DNA from: an uncultured Alistipes sp.
Lineage (GTDB): Bacteria > Bacteroidota > Bacteroidia > Bacteroidales > Rikenellaceae
DNA length: 53,169 nt
Direction of reading: 5' to 3'
Assembly (NCBI RefSeq): GCF_949296715.1
Contig: NZ_CASFQD010000046.1
Coordinates: 1 to 53,169 of the forward strand
Shown: in pieces, positions 24,722 to 33,645 of the stretch
Layout of the letters: each line of letters starts with the position of its first letter
How positions within the stretch are numbered: the stretch's first letter is position 1
The notes under the pieces: generated by a model
What the model was told of the DNA's origin: nothing
What the model saw: only the letters and a program-made list of their open reading frames with translations
The model's database searches: none
Made by a program: the position numbers and the translations under genes

Positions 24722-26596
24722 ATGACGCTCGACTACGATATTATCGTCATCGGCGGGGGACATGCCGGATGCGAGGCCGCCGCCGCGGCTGCACGGCTCG
24801 GCTCACGGACCCTGCTCCTGACGATGGACATGACGAAAATGGCCTCCATGTCGTGCAACCCGGCTGTCGGAGGAGTAGCCAAAGGACAGATTGTCAGAGA
24901 GATAGATGCTTTAGGCGGTCAGATGGGACGTATCACGGACCTCACGACCGTGCAGTTCCGGATGCTCAACCGCTCGAAAGGAGCCGCAATGTGGAGCCCG
25001 CGGGCACAATGCGACAAGACGCGCTTCTCGGAGGAGTGGCGCCGCACACTCGAAAACACGCGCCACCTCTACATCTGGCAGGACGCCGCCACAGAGCTGC
25101 TCTTCGACGAGACACCGGCCGTGCGGGGCGTCCGCACCCGCATGGGGGTGGAGTTCACGTGCCGCGCCGTGGTGCTGACGGCCGGAACCTTCCTCGAGGG
25201 CGAAATGCACTGCGGCACCGCCCACGCCGAAGGTGGCAGGGCAGGGGACGCCGCCTCGCACGGCATCACGGAGTGCCTGCAGCGGATCGGATTCGAGTCT
25301 GGCCGTATGAAGACCGGCACCCCGGCGCGCCTCGATGCCCGCACGATCAATTTCGAAGCCCTCGAACCGCAATACGGAGACGAAAATCCCGCCAAATTTT
25401 CCTTCTCCTCTGACACACAAGCTGTTAAGGACCAACTCCCCTGTTTTCTGGTCTACACTTCAGAGGCCGTACACGAAACCCTGCGCAGCGGATTCGCCCT
25501 TTCGCCGCTTTTCAACGGCACGATCAAGGGAATCGGCCCGCGTTACTGCCCCTCGATCGAAGACAAGTTGAGGACCTTTGCCGACAAGGATCAGCATCAG
25601 CTCTTCCTCGAACCCGAAGGACGCACCACAAACGAATACTACCTCAACGGCTTCTCCTCGTCGCTGCCCTGGGAGGTGCAGTGGCGGGCGCTGCGACAGA
25701 TCCGGGGTCTGGAGGACGTGCACATCTACCGCCCGGGCTACGCCATCGAATACGACTATTTTCCGCCGACGCAGCTGCACCACTCGCTCGAAACGAAGCT
25801 TGTTTCGGGACTTTTCTTCGCCGGGCAGGTCAACGGCACGACCGGATACGAGGAGGCGGCCGCCCAGGGGCTCATGGCAGGCATCAATGCCCACCGCAAG
25901 CTGAAAGGGGAGGAGCCGGTCGTTCTGTCGCGCGACGAAGCCTACATCGGCGTGCTGATCGACGACCTCGTAACGAAGGGGGTCGATGAACCCTACCGCA
26001 TGTTTACCTCGCGCGCCGAGTACCGCATTCTGCTCCGGCAGGACAATGCCGACCTGCGGCTCACTCCGCTCGGCTATGAAATCGGGCTCGTAACGAAGAA
26101 AAGATACGAGGAATTTCTCCAAAAAAAATCAGCCGTAGAATCGCTTGTAGCCTATGCGCACCGGCAGAGCATCAAGGCAGACGAAATTTGCGATTATTTG
26201 AAATCGGTCGGATCAGAGCCGTTGACGCAGGGGAGAAAGCTGTATGACATCCTCATGCGCAACAACGTTACCTTCGTTTCGCTGATGGAGGTATTGCCGA
26301 AACTGCGAAAATTCATCGAATCGAACAAAATTGACGCGGAAGCAATCGAAGAAGCGGAAATTCAGATCAAATACCGGGGATATATCGAACGAGAGAAGTT
26401 TATTGCGGAGAAACTGCACCGATTGGAGAATATCCGTATTCCCGAGGACTTCGACTACCATTCGATGAACGCCTTGACGATCGAAGCGCGGCAGAAGCTC
26501 ACGCGCATCCACCCGCAGACCATTGGACAGGCATCGCGCATTCCGGGCGTGTCACCCGCGGACGTCAATGTGTTGTTGGTTAAATTCGGAAGGTAA
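24722..26596 (+). CDS. mnmG: tRNA uridine-5-carboxymethylaminomethyl(34) synthesis enzyme MnmG
   Basis: MnmG (GidA), with MnmE, adds the cmnm5 group to the wobble uridine of several tRNAs using FAD and methylenetetrahydrofolate. At 624 residues it has family length. The FAD loop is IGGGHAGCEAA (residues 10-20). MSCNPAVGGVAKGQ, the cysteine-containing GRMKTGTPARLD, and GQVNGTTGYEEAAAQGL are classic signatures. The C-terminal helical domain ends PGVSPADVNVLLVKF. The last third uses noticeably more A/T-ending codons than its neighbours, and an AT-rich spacer with a parS-like palindrome follows. gidA genes often lie near bacterial origins, which fits that site. Confidence 0.97.
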   Translation: MTLDYDIIVIGGGHAGCEAAAAAARLGSRTLLLTMDMTKMASMSCNPAVGGVAKGQIVREIDALGGQMGRITDLTTVQFRMLNRSKGAAMWSPRAQCDKTRFSEEWRRTLENTRHLYIWQDAATELLFDETPAVRGVRTRMGVEFTCRAVVLTAGTFLEGEMHCGTAHAEGGRAGDAASHGITECLQRIGFESGRMKTGTPARLDARTINFEALEPQYGDENPAKFSFSSDTQAVKDQLPCFLVYTSEAVHETLRSGFALSPLFNGTIKGIGPRYCPSIEDKLRTFADKDQHQLFLEPEGRTTNEYYLNGFSSSLPWEVQWRALRQIRGLEDVHIYRPGYAIEYDYFPPTQLHHSLETKLVSGLFFAGQVNGTTGYEEAAAQGLMAGINAHRKLKGEEPVVLSRDEAYIGVLIDDLVTKGVDEPYRMFTSRAEYRILLRQDNADLRLTPLGYEIGLVTKKRYEEFLQKKSAVESLVAYAHRQSIKADEICDYLKSVGSEPLTQGRKLYDILMRNNVTFVSLMEVLPKLRKFIESNKIDAEAIEEAEIQIKYRGYIEREKFIAEKLHRLENIRIPEDFDYHSMNALTIEARQKLTRIHPQTIGQASRIPGVSPADVNVLLVKFGR

Positions 26597-26627
26597 GCCA
26601 TCCTATCACAACAAACATTCTAAAGAG

Positions 26628-26643
26628 TGTTCCACGTGGAACA
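26628..26643. other. parS: parS-like ParB binding site
   Basis: TGTTCCACGTGGAACA is a perfect 16-bp palindrome identical to the broad bacterial parS consensus TGTTNCACGTGNAACA. It lies in the AT-rich spacer after mnmG. parAB genes are not in the window. Confidence 0.8.
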
Positions 26644-26651
26644 TAATTAAA

Positions 26652-26679
26652 GTGAAAGGTGAAAGGTAAAAGGTAAAAA
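26652..26679 (+). repeat. Heptamer tandem repeat beside the parS-like site
   Basis: Four adjacent 7-base units, GTGAAAG twice, then GTAAAAG and GTAAAAA, begin 8 bases after the parS-like palindrome. The function is unknown. Confidence 0.7.
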
Positions 26680-26711
26680 ACAGGAGAAATTTACAAAAAA
26701 ACATACAACAA

Positions 26712-26751
26712 AAAAGAGAGAGTGGATAGAAATCTATCCACTCTCTCTTTT
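26712..26751. terminator. Bidirectional terminator between mnmG and ilvE
   Basis: A perfect 19-bp stem (26712-26730 with 26733-26751) with a 2-base centre has AAAA at the left foot and TTTT at the right foot. It serves both convergent genes. Confidence 0.9.
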
Positions 26752-26766
26752 CATATACAGATAACT

Positions 26767-27780
26767 TTACTCTACAAAGGTGCACCAGCCGTACTTATCT
26801 TCGGCACGTCCGTACTGGATATCCTGCAGGCGGTTGTAGAGTTCGAGCGAAACCATGCCGACTTCCGAACCGTATTCATAAACGTCATTGGTCTGCATGT
26901 CGAAAATCTTTCCGATAGGGGAGATGACGGCAGCCGTACCGCAGGCACCGCACTCCTCAAAAGTCGAAAGCTCCTCGACGGGAATCCGACGCTCCTCGAC
27001 AACCAGCCCCATGTCGGCAGCCAGTTGACGCAGGCTCTTGTTCGTGATCGACGGCAGCACCGAGGGCGATTTCGGCGTGATGTACTTGCCCTCCTTGATG
27101 CCGAAGAAGTTGGCGGCGCCGCACTCCTCGATATACTTGTGCTCGGCAGCATCGAGGTACATGACGTTCGAGTAACCCAGCGTATGGGCCTTTTCGCCCG
27201 AGAAGAGGCTGGCAGCATAGTTTCCGCCGACCTTCACGTCGCCTGTTCCACGTGGAGCAGCGCGGTCCTGTTCACGGTCAATAGCGACCAGAATCGGCTT
27301 GATACCCGACTTGAAGTAGGCGCCGACGGGCGAGCAGTAGACGATCAGCAGGGCATCCTTCGCAGGCTTCACACCCAGACCGGCCGTCGTGCCGAACATC
27401 ACGGGACGCAGATACAGCGAAGCTCCCGTGCCGTAGGGCGGGATGAAACGCTCGTTGCGGCGGACCACCTCGACGCAGGCGTCGATAATCATCTCGAGGC
27501 TCGGAACCGGCAGGCAGAGGCGCTCGGCCGAAGACTGCAGACGCCGCGCATTCTCATCGACACGGAAAAGGCGTACCTTGCCGTCGACACCGCGGAAGGC
27601 CTTGAGACCCTCGAACAATTCGATACCATAGTGCAGGCACGATGCCGACATGTGCATCTTGATGTACTCGTCATCGGTGACCTCCATTTCGCTCCACTTG
27701 CCGTCCGTGTAGTAAAAACGGACATTCCAGTCGGTCTTGTAGTAGTTAAAGCCCAGGGCACTCCAATCCATGTTTTCCAT
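26767..27780 (-). CDS. ilvE: Branched-chain amino acid aminotransferase
   Basis: A fold-type IV PLP enzyme that transaminates Leu, Ile and Val with 2-oxoglutarate, 337 residues. Motifs are LHYGIELFEGLKAFRG near residue 50, FIPPYGTGASLYLRP, the PLP-lysine region KVGGNYAASLFSGEKAHTLGYSNVMYLDA, EECGAANFFGI, and ECGACGTAAVISPIG. The length and motifs place it in the longer IlvE class found in Bacteroidota and eukaryotes. A parS-like sequence lies inside it at 27244-27259, encoding APRGTG with codons unlike the rest of the gene. It lies 96 bases downstream of metG with a terminator in between, so it may have its own promoter, but I see no -7 match. Confidence 0.93.
   Translation of the reverse strand: MENMDWSALGFNYYKTDWNVRFYYTDGKWSEMEVTDDEYIKMHMSASCLHYGIELFEGLKAFRGVDGKVRLFRVDENARRLQSSAERLCLPVPSLEMIIDACVEVVRRNERFIPPYGTGASLYLRPVMFGTTAGLGVKPAKDALLIVYCSPVGAYFKSGIKPILVAIDREQDRAAPRGTGDVKVGGNYAASLFSGEKAHTLGYSNVMYLDAAEHKYIEECGAANFFGIKEGKYITPKSPSVLPSITNKSLRQLAADMGLVVEERRIPVEELSTFEECGACGTAAVISPIGKIFDMQTNDVYEYGSEVGMVSLELYNRLQDIQYGRAEDKYGWCTFVE
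27244..27259. other. Second parS-like site, inside ilvE
   Basis: TGTTCCACGTGGAGCA differs from the perfect palindrome 616 bases away by one base. On the coding strand it supplies the codons GCT CCA CGT GGA ACA GGC, unusual in a gene that otherwise prefers C- or G-ending codons. Confidence 0.6.
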
Positions 27781-27834
27781 ATACGATCTGTTTTAAGGTG
27801 TTGTTCATTTTCATGTTTCCGGCTTCGTACCCGG

Positions 27835-27870
27835 AAAAAAGGGACGGCAGATCGTGCGATCCGCAGTCCC
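27835..27870 (-). terminator. Terminator after metG
   Basis: Read on the minus strand, GGGAC plus a further nine bases (27870-27857) pair with 27854-27841 with one or two mismatches, followed by six T (27840-27835). Confidence 0.75.
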
Positions 27871-27876
27871 GGTGGG

Positions 27877-29919
27877 TCATCCGACGATGGCGCCGTTGTT
27901 GGTTTTTTCGTTGGGTTCGAGCAGCCGCAGCTTGCCCGAAGCATCCTCGGCCATGAGGATCATGCCGCGCGAAAGGGTGCCTTTCAGTTCACGGGGTGCC
28001 AGATTGACGAGCACCAGTACCTGACGGCCGACCAGCTCCTCGGGTATGAAGTGCTCGGCAATGCCCGAGACGATTTCGCGCTGGTCGATACCCGTGTCGA
28101 CCTTCAGTTTCAACAGCTTCTTCGTCTTGGCCACCTTCTCGGCCGAAAGGATCGTCGAGACGCGGATATCCATCTTCTGAAAATCGTCGAACTGTATGGT
28201 ATCTTTCTGTGGTTCAACATTTTGCGCAGCTTCCGCAGCCTGATTGGCCTCCTTCGTGGCAGCCAGTTTGTCCAACTGACGCTGGATCACGTCGTCCTCG
28301 ATCTTCTCGAAGAGCAGCGCGGGTTCACCGATTTCGTGGCCCGCCTCGACGAGGTCCATGGCACCGAGACGCTCCCAGCCGAACTTCTCCACGGCCAGCA
28401 TCCGGAGAATCTTCTCCGCGGAGAAGGGCATGAAGGGCTCGATGGCGATTGCCGTGTTGGCCGTGATCTGGAGCGCCACATTGAGAATCGTCTCCACACG
28501 GGCGGGATCGCTCTTGACGACTTTCCACGGCTCGGTGTCGGCGAGGTATTTGTTTCCGATGCGGGCGATGTTCATGGCATCCTTCAGCGCCTCGCGGAAG
28601 TGGTAGTTCTCGATATTGCTCTCGAGCGACCCGCGCACGGCGGCCATTTCGGCGATCGTGGCACGGTCGTAGTCGTTCAGATCACCGCAGGCGGGCACCT
28701 TGCCGCCGTAGTATTTCTTCGTCAGCACGAGGGCCCGGTTGACGAAGTTGCCCAGCACGGCGACCAGTTCGTTGTTGTTGCGGGCCTGAAAATCCTTCCA
28801 CGTGAAGTCATTGTCCTTCGTCTCGGGGGCATTGGCGCAGAGCACATAGCGCAGCACATCCTCCTTGCCGGGGAACTCGTCGAGGTATTCGTGCAGCCAG
28901 ACGGCCCAGTTGCGCGAGGTCGAAATCTTGTCGCCCTCGAGGTTCAGGAACTCGTTGGCCGGGACATTCTCGGGCAGGATGTAGCCGCCGTGGGCCTTGA
29001 GCATCGACGGGAAGACGATGCAGTGGAAGACGATGTTGTCCTTGCCGATGAAGTGGACCATCTTCGTATCCTCCGACTTCCAGTACTTCTCCCAGTCGGG
29101 CGTCAGGTCCTTCGTGGCGGAGATGTAGCCGATCGGCGCGTCGAACCAGACGTAGAGCACCTTGCCCTCGGCCCCCTCGACCGGAACGGGGATGCCCCAG
29201 TCCAGGTCGCGGCTCACGGCACGCGGCTGCAGGCCGCCGTCGAGCCAGCTCTTGCACTGCCCGTAGACGTTCGACTTCCACTCCCTGTGCCCCTCCAAAA
29301 TCCACTCGCGGAGGAATCCTTCGTACTGATCCAGCGGCAGATACCAGTGTTTCGTCTCGCGCTTCACGGGTACCGATCCCGACACGGCGCTGTGCGGCTC
29401 AATCAGTTCGTCGGGCGAGAGCGTCGAGCCGCATTTCTCGCACTGGTCACCATAGGCGCGGTCGTTGCCGCACTTGGGGCACGTGCCGACGATGTAGCGG
29501 TCGGCGAGGAACGTCTGCGCCTCCTCGTCGTAGTACTGCATCGAAGTGCGCTCGATGAACTTGCCCTCGTCGTAGAGCTTGCGGAAGAAATCCGAAGCCG
29601 TCACGGCGTGCGTTTTCGAAGACGTGCGCGAATAGATGTCGAACGACATGCCCAGCCGCTCGAACGAACGCTTGATGAGGGTATGGTAGCGGTCGACAAT
29701 CTCCTGCGGCGTGACGCCCTCCTTGCGGGCCTTGATCGTGATGGGCACGCCGTGCTCGTCCGACCCGCAGACCGAAATGACGTCGCGCCCGCGCAGCCGC
29801 AGGTAGCGCGTATAGATGTCCGAAGGTATGTAGACTCCCGCCAGGTGGCCGATGTGCACCGGACCGTTGGCATAGGGGAGTGCCGAAGTGACAAGATAAC
29901 GTTTGAACTCTTTTGCCAT
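27877..29919 (-). CDS. metG: Methionine--tRNA ligase with C-terminal tRNA-binding domain
   Basis: MetRS charges tRNA-Met, including the initiator tRNA. The product is 680 residues. It has the class I HIGH motif at 22-25 (PVHIGHLAG), a zinc finger with CPKCGNDRAYGDQCEKC near residue 153, and the KMSKS loop as GDKISTSRN near residue 335. The C-terminal EMAP/Trbp111-like domain (DIRVSTILSAEKVAKTKKLLKLKV, about residues 575-680) gives dimerisation and tRNA binding. An Ala/Gln-rich linker near 545-570 joins it. A 10-bp palindrome overlaps its -7 element, suggesting specific repression or activation. Confidence 0.96.
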   Translation of the reverse strand: MAKEFKRYLVTSALPYANGPVHIGHLAGVYIPSDIYTRYLRLRGRDVISVCGSDEHGVPITIKARKEGVTPQEIVDRYHTLIKRSFERLGMSFDIYSRTSSKTHAVTASDFFRKLYDEGKFIERTSMQYYDEEAQTFLADRYIVGTCPKCGNDRAYGDQCEKCGSTLSPDELIEPHSAVSGSVPVKRETKHWYLPLDQYEGFLREWILEGHREWKSNVYGQCKSWLDGGLQPRAVSRDLDWGIPVPVEGAEGKVLYVWFDAPIGYISATKDLTPDWEKYWKSEDTKMVHFIGKDNIVFHCIVFPSMLKAHGGYILPENVPANEFLNLEGDKISTSRNWAVWLHEYLDEFPGKEDVLRYVLCANAPETKDNDFTWKDFQARNNNELVAVLGNFVNRALVLTKKYYGGKVPACGDLNDYDRATIAEMAAVRGSLESNIENYHFREALKDAMNIARIGNKYLADTEPWKVVKSDPARVETILNVALQITANTAIAIEPFMPFSAEKILRMLAVEKFGWERLGAMDLVEAGHEIGEPALLFEKIEDDVIQRQLDKLAATKEANQAAEAAQNVEPQKDTIQFDDFQKMDIRVSTILSAEKVAKTKKLLKLKVDTGIDQREIVSGIAEHFIPEELVGRQVLVLVNLAPRELKGTLSRGMILMAEDASGKLRLLEPNEKTNNGAIVG

Positions 29920-29936
29920 ATATTACAGATGCAATC

Positions 29937-29962
29937 TTACTAATTTCTGTCAAAATTAGTAA
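29937..29962 (-). promoter_or_regulatory. metG -7 element inside a perfect palindrome (candidate operator)
   Basis: TTACTAATTT at 29937-29946 and AAATTAGTAA at 29953-29962 are perfect inverted repeats with a 6-base centre. On the minus strand the palindrome contains TAATTTTG (29958-29951), a match to TAnnTTTG, so a bound regulator would cover the transcription start. No -33 TTG at standard spacing is visible. Confidence 0.55.
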
Positions 29963-30057
29963 TTTTTGTCCGAAACGAAAAGCAAAGCGCCGTTTTTGTT
30001 AACGAATATGAAGAGACCCGGCATGCGCCGTACTCCGCACGCGGAAACACGCGGCAA

Positions 30058-30092
30058 AAAAAGACCCGCAACCGGATGTTGCGGGTCTTTTT
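30058..30092 (-). terminator. Terminator after the S46 peptidase gene
   Basis: A 15-bp perfect stem (30058-30072 with 30078-30092) with A5/T5 ends lies 20 bases after the stop codon, and is oriented for the minus-strand gene though nearly symmetric. Confidence 0.9.
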
Positions 30093-30111
30093 GACTGATG
30101 GGGAGGCGGAA

Positions 30112-32250
30112 TCAGCGGCCGACGATCTCCATCTCGTCGAGGAGCCAGCCTGCGTCGGCGAACTTGTCGATGATGAAGAGCACGTAGCGCACATCCACGG
30201 CGATCATGCGCTGCAGGTCGGGTTCGAAGGCCACGTCGCCCGACATCGCCTCCCAGTTACCGTCGAAGGCCAGGCCGATCAGCTCGCCGCGGGCATTCAG
30301 CACGGGCGATCCGGAGTTGCCGCCCGTAATGTCGAGGTTCGAGAGGAAGGCCACGGGCATCTCGCCCTTCGCATTGGCATAGGGGCCGAAATCACGCGCC
30401 GCGTAGAGCTCCTTCAGCCGTTCGGGCACGGTGAACTCGGCGGGGTTCTTCGGGTCCTCCTTCTCCATCACGCCCTTGAGCGTCGTATAGTAGCTGTACT
30501 CGATGCCGTCGGCGGGCGAGTAGGGCAGCACGTTGCCGTAGGTCAGGCGGATCGTGAAGTTCGCATCCGGCGCCCACGCCTTGCGGGGCTGCTGCAGCAT
30601 CAGACCGGCAATGTACTTGCGCTTGCCCTCGGCATATCCCTTGTGAGCCTCGCGGTAGGCCTTGCCAAGTTCGAGGTACTTCGCCCAGACCGAAGCAGCC
30701 AGCGCCACAGCCGGATCGTCGGCGATCTTCCCGGGGGCATAGTCGTCAATGAGCGCCAGCACCTGCTCCCCGGAGGCAAAGAGCGAATGGTCGTAGAGAT
30801 AATCCACATAGGCATTGATGTCACCGCCGAACTCCTTGTCGATTATATCCGCATAGAACGACGGCAGCTCCTTCATCTGCTCGCGGGCAATCGTCAGCAT
30901 GCGCCTGGCCACCTTGCGGTCCGTAGCCGGATTGTAGTCCTTGTACCAGTCAGCAAGCCGCGCCTTCACCGCATCGGGATTCTCGATGTGCTCCTTCACG
31001 GCCAGCTTCTCCATGTCGATGAACTGTCGGACGGGCGACAGCAGCTCAACAGCCCCGAGAAACGCCTCCGTGAGGTACTGCACGCCGGCATAGACCGGAC
31101 CTCCGGCCTCCTCGGCGCGGCGGATCTTCTCCAGCGCGTCGATGTATCCCTCCTCGGGCAGCGTATTCTTTTCGGCCCATGCCTGGAACGAAGCCTCCTG
31201 CGCCTGCTTCCGGGCCTTTACGCCGAGTTTCTCCAGTCCGCGCGACATGCCGATCGAATTCTTCCAGTAGTTCGACGAACGGGCGTATTTCGAGGCATAC
31301 TGGATGCGCACGGCATCGTCGGCCATCATGTCCTCCCAGAGGATCGCCTGCCGCTCGCCGCGGATGAAGATGCGCTGCGGGTTCTCCGACCCGAGCAGGT
31401 TGTCGATCTCGTAGGAGGTCATGTAGCGCTCGGTCGAGCCGGGGAAGCCCATCACCATGGCGAAGTCGCCGCGGTCGTATCCGTCGAGCGAGACCTTCAG
31501 GTATTTCTCGGCCCTGTAGGGGCGGTTTTCGGGCGAATAGTCCGCCGGACGGTTGTCCGGTCCGGCATAGACGCGGAAGATCGAAAAATCGCCCGTATGG
31601 CGCGGCCACATCCAGTTGTCGGTATCCCCGCCGAACTTGCCGATCGACGAAGGGGGCGTGCCCACCAGGCGGACATCCGTGTAGACCTCCATGACGAACG
31701 CGAAGAACTGGTTGCCGCCGAAGAAGGATTCGATTTCGATCTCCATGCCGGGGTTCTCCTCCTGCAGGCGCTCCTTCAGCGCAGCAATGTTCTCCCCGGT
31801 GATGCGGTCGTACTCCTCTTCACCGGCCGTCGAGGGGACGTTGCCCACGATGTCGGCCGTCACATCGGCGATATGGCGCACGAAGCGCACCTCCAGCCCC
31901 GGAGCGGGCAGCTCCTCGGCATTCGACATCGCCCAGAAACCGTACTTCAGGTAGTCGTGCTCGACCGACGAGAGGCTCTGGATCGAGGCGTAGCCGCAGT
32001 GGTGGTTCGTAAAGAGCAGTCCCTCGGGCGAGACGATCTCGCCCGTGCATCCGCCGCCGAAGATGACGACGGCATCCTTGAGCGAGGAGTGGTTGACGCT
32101 GTAGATCTCCTCGGCCGAGAGTTTGCAGCCGCGCTCCTTCATCTGCTTGATGTTCATGCGCTGCAGGTAGGGCAGCAGCCACATGCCCTCGTCCGCCGCG
32201 GCCGTCAGGGTCATGCACGCCGCAGCCAAAAGTAAAACAAGTCTCTTCAT
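30112..32250 (-). CDS. S46 family dipeptidyl-peptidase (DPP7-like)
   Basis: A secreted or periplasmic serine exopeptidase that removes dipeptides from peptide N-termini, 712 residues. A signal peptide (cleavage near TAAA-D20) precedes the catalytic domain. Visible residues are H84 in FTNHHCGY, the aspartate region NWMWPRHTGDFS, and S646 in GGNSGSPV. Eighteen residues after the serine, at 664, is glycine in AFDGNWEA. In the characterised Porphyromonas enzymes the equivalent position is Gly in DPP7 (hydrophobic P1) and Arg in DPP11 (acidic P1), so this is predicted to be DPP7-type. It lies 51 bases after nadA on the same strand. It points to growth on peptides as an energy source (inference). 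Confidence 0.92.
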   Translation of the reverse strand: MKRLVLLLAAACMTLTAAADEGMWLLPYLQRMNIKQMKERGCKLSAEEIYSVNHSSLKDAVVIFGGGCTGEIVSPEGLLFTNHHCGYASIQSLSSVEHDYLKYGFWAMSNAEELPAPGLEVRFVRHIADVTADIVGNVPSTAGEEEYDRITGENIAALKERLQEENPGMEIEIESFFGGNQFFAFVMEVYTDVRLVGTPPSSIGKFGGDTDNWMWPRHTGDFSIFRVYAGPDNRPADYSPENRPYRAEKYLKVSLDGYDRGDFAMVMGFPGSTERYMTSYEIDNLLGSENPQRIFIRGERQAILWEDMMADDAVRIQYASKYARSSNYWKNSIGMSRGLEKLGVKARKQAQEASFQAWAEKNTLPEEGYIDALEKIRRAEEAGGPVYAGVQYLTEAFLGAVELLSPVRQFIDMEKLAVKEHIENPDAVKARLADWYKDYNPATDRKVARRMLTIAREQMKELPSFYADIIDKEFGGDINAYVDYLYDHSLFASGEQVLALIDDYAPGKIADDPAVALAASVWAKYLELGKAYREAHKGYAEGKRKYIAGLMLQQPRKAWAPDANFTIRLTYGNVLPYSPADGIEYSYYTTLKGVMEKEDPKNPAEFTVPERLKELYAARDFGPYANAKGEMPVAFLSNLDITGGNSGSPVLNARGELIGLAFDGNWEAMSGDVAFEPDLQRMIAVDVRYVLFIIDKFADAGWLLDEMEIVGR

Positions 32251-32301
32251 GTCAGTAAAATTTGTTGTTTTTGTTTTGCTGAACCTGTAGAATATAGGGA
32301 T

Positions 32302-33243
<942 letters not shown>

Positions 33244-33645
33244 CGTTTGCTTTTCTTTTTATTTTTTAATTCAATTTAATTTTAATAATGAAATAAGAAA
33301 AGAAATAAAGGCTGTTGACAGTGTGCACAACTTTTTTGTTTTTTTCTTTTCAACAGACTGTCGTTCCTCTTTTGATATTATTTTCTTTTATTTTTCTGAA
33401 AGTCAAAAGAAAAAATAAGAAATCGACAATTGGTGAAAACTGTTTTCAACATATCGACAGCATTTCTTTCTCAACATTCCGTCCACTTTCGGCCCCGTTT
33501 CGCCGGACGGTAAAATGTGAAAACTTTTTTTGGAAGCGCGGAAATTTTGCATATACCCGCTCCTTTTCGGAAAATGCAAATTTCCGGACCCCGGATTTTT
33601 CATTTTTTATCGTCACTTTTCAACAGGGTTCCGAACAGGTTGTCA
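33244..33645. other. AT-rich intergenic island with TTTTCAACA motifs (candidate origin or control region)
   Basis: This 402-base gap between mrp and nadA is far richer in A and T than its surroundings. TTTTCAACA occurs at 33347-33355, 33443-33451 and 33617-33625. TTCTCAACA is at 33468-33476, and an inverted TGTTGA is at 33313-33318. GTGAAAACT occurs twice (33433, 33517), and TGAAAAC-T-GTTTTCA forms a dyad at 33434-33448. No convincing gene, promoter consensus or exact TTATCCACA box is present. It could be an origin (7 kb from the parS-like site) or a regulatory leader of nadA. Confidence 0.35.
33540..33585. repeat. Inverted repeat inside the AT-rich island
   Basis: GGAAATTTTGCAT at 33540-33552 pairs with ATGCAAATTTCC at 33574-33585, with one bulged base. 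There is no T-run on the minus side, so it does not look like an mrp terminator. Confidence 0.55.

Noticed and set aside
28796..28806. TTCCACGTGAA inside metG as a further parS
   Set aside because: Only the inner 11 bases fit; outer positions have five mismatches, and it is explained by coding.
26722..29943. 1073-codon open frame on the plus strand opposite ilvE and metG
   Set aside because: An antisense shadow of two clear enzymes. It starts inside the bidirectional terminator.
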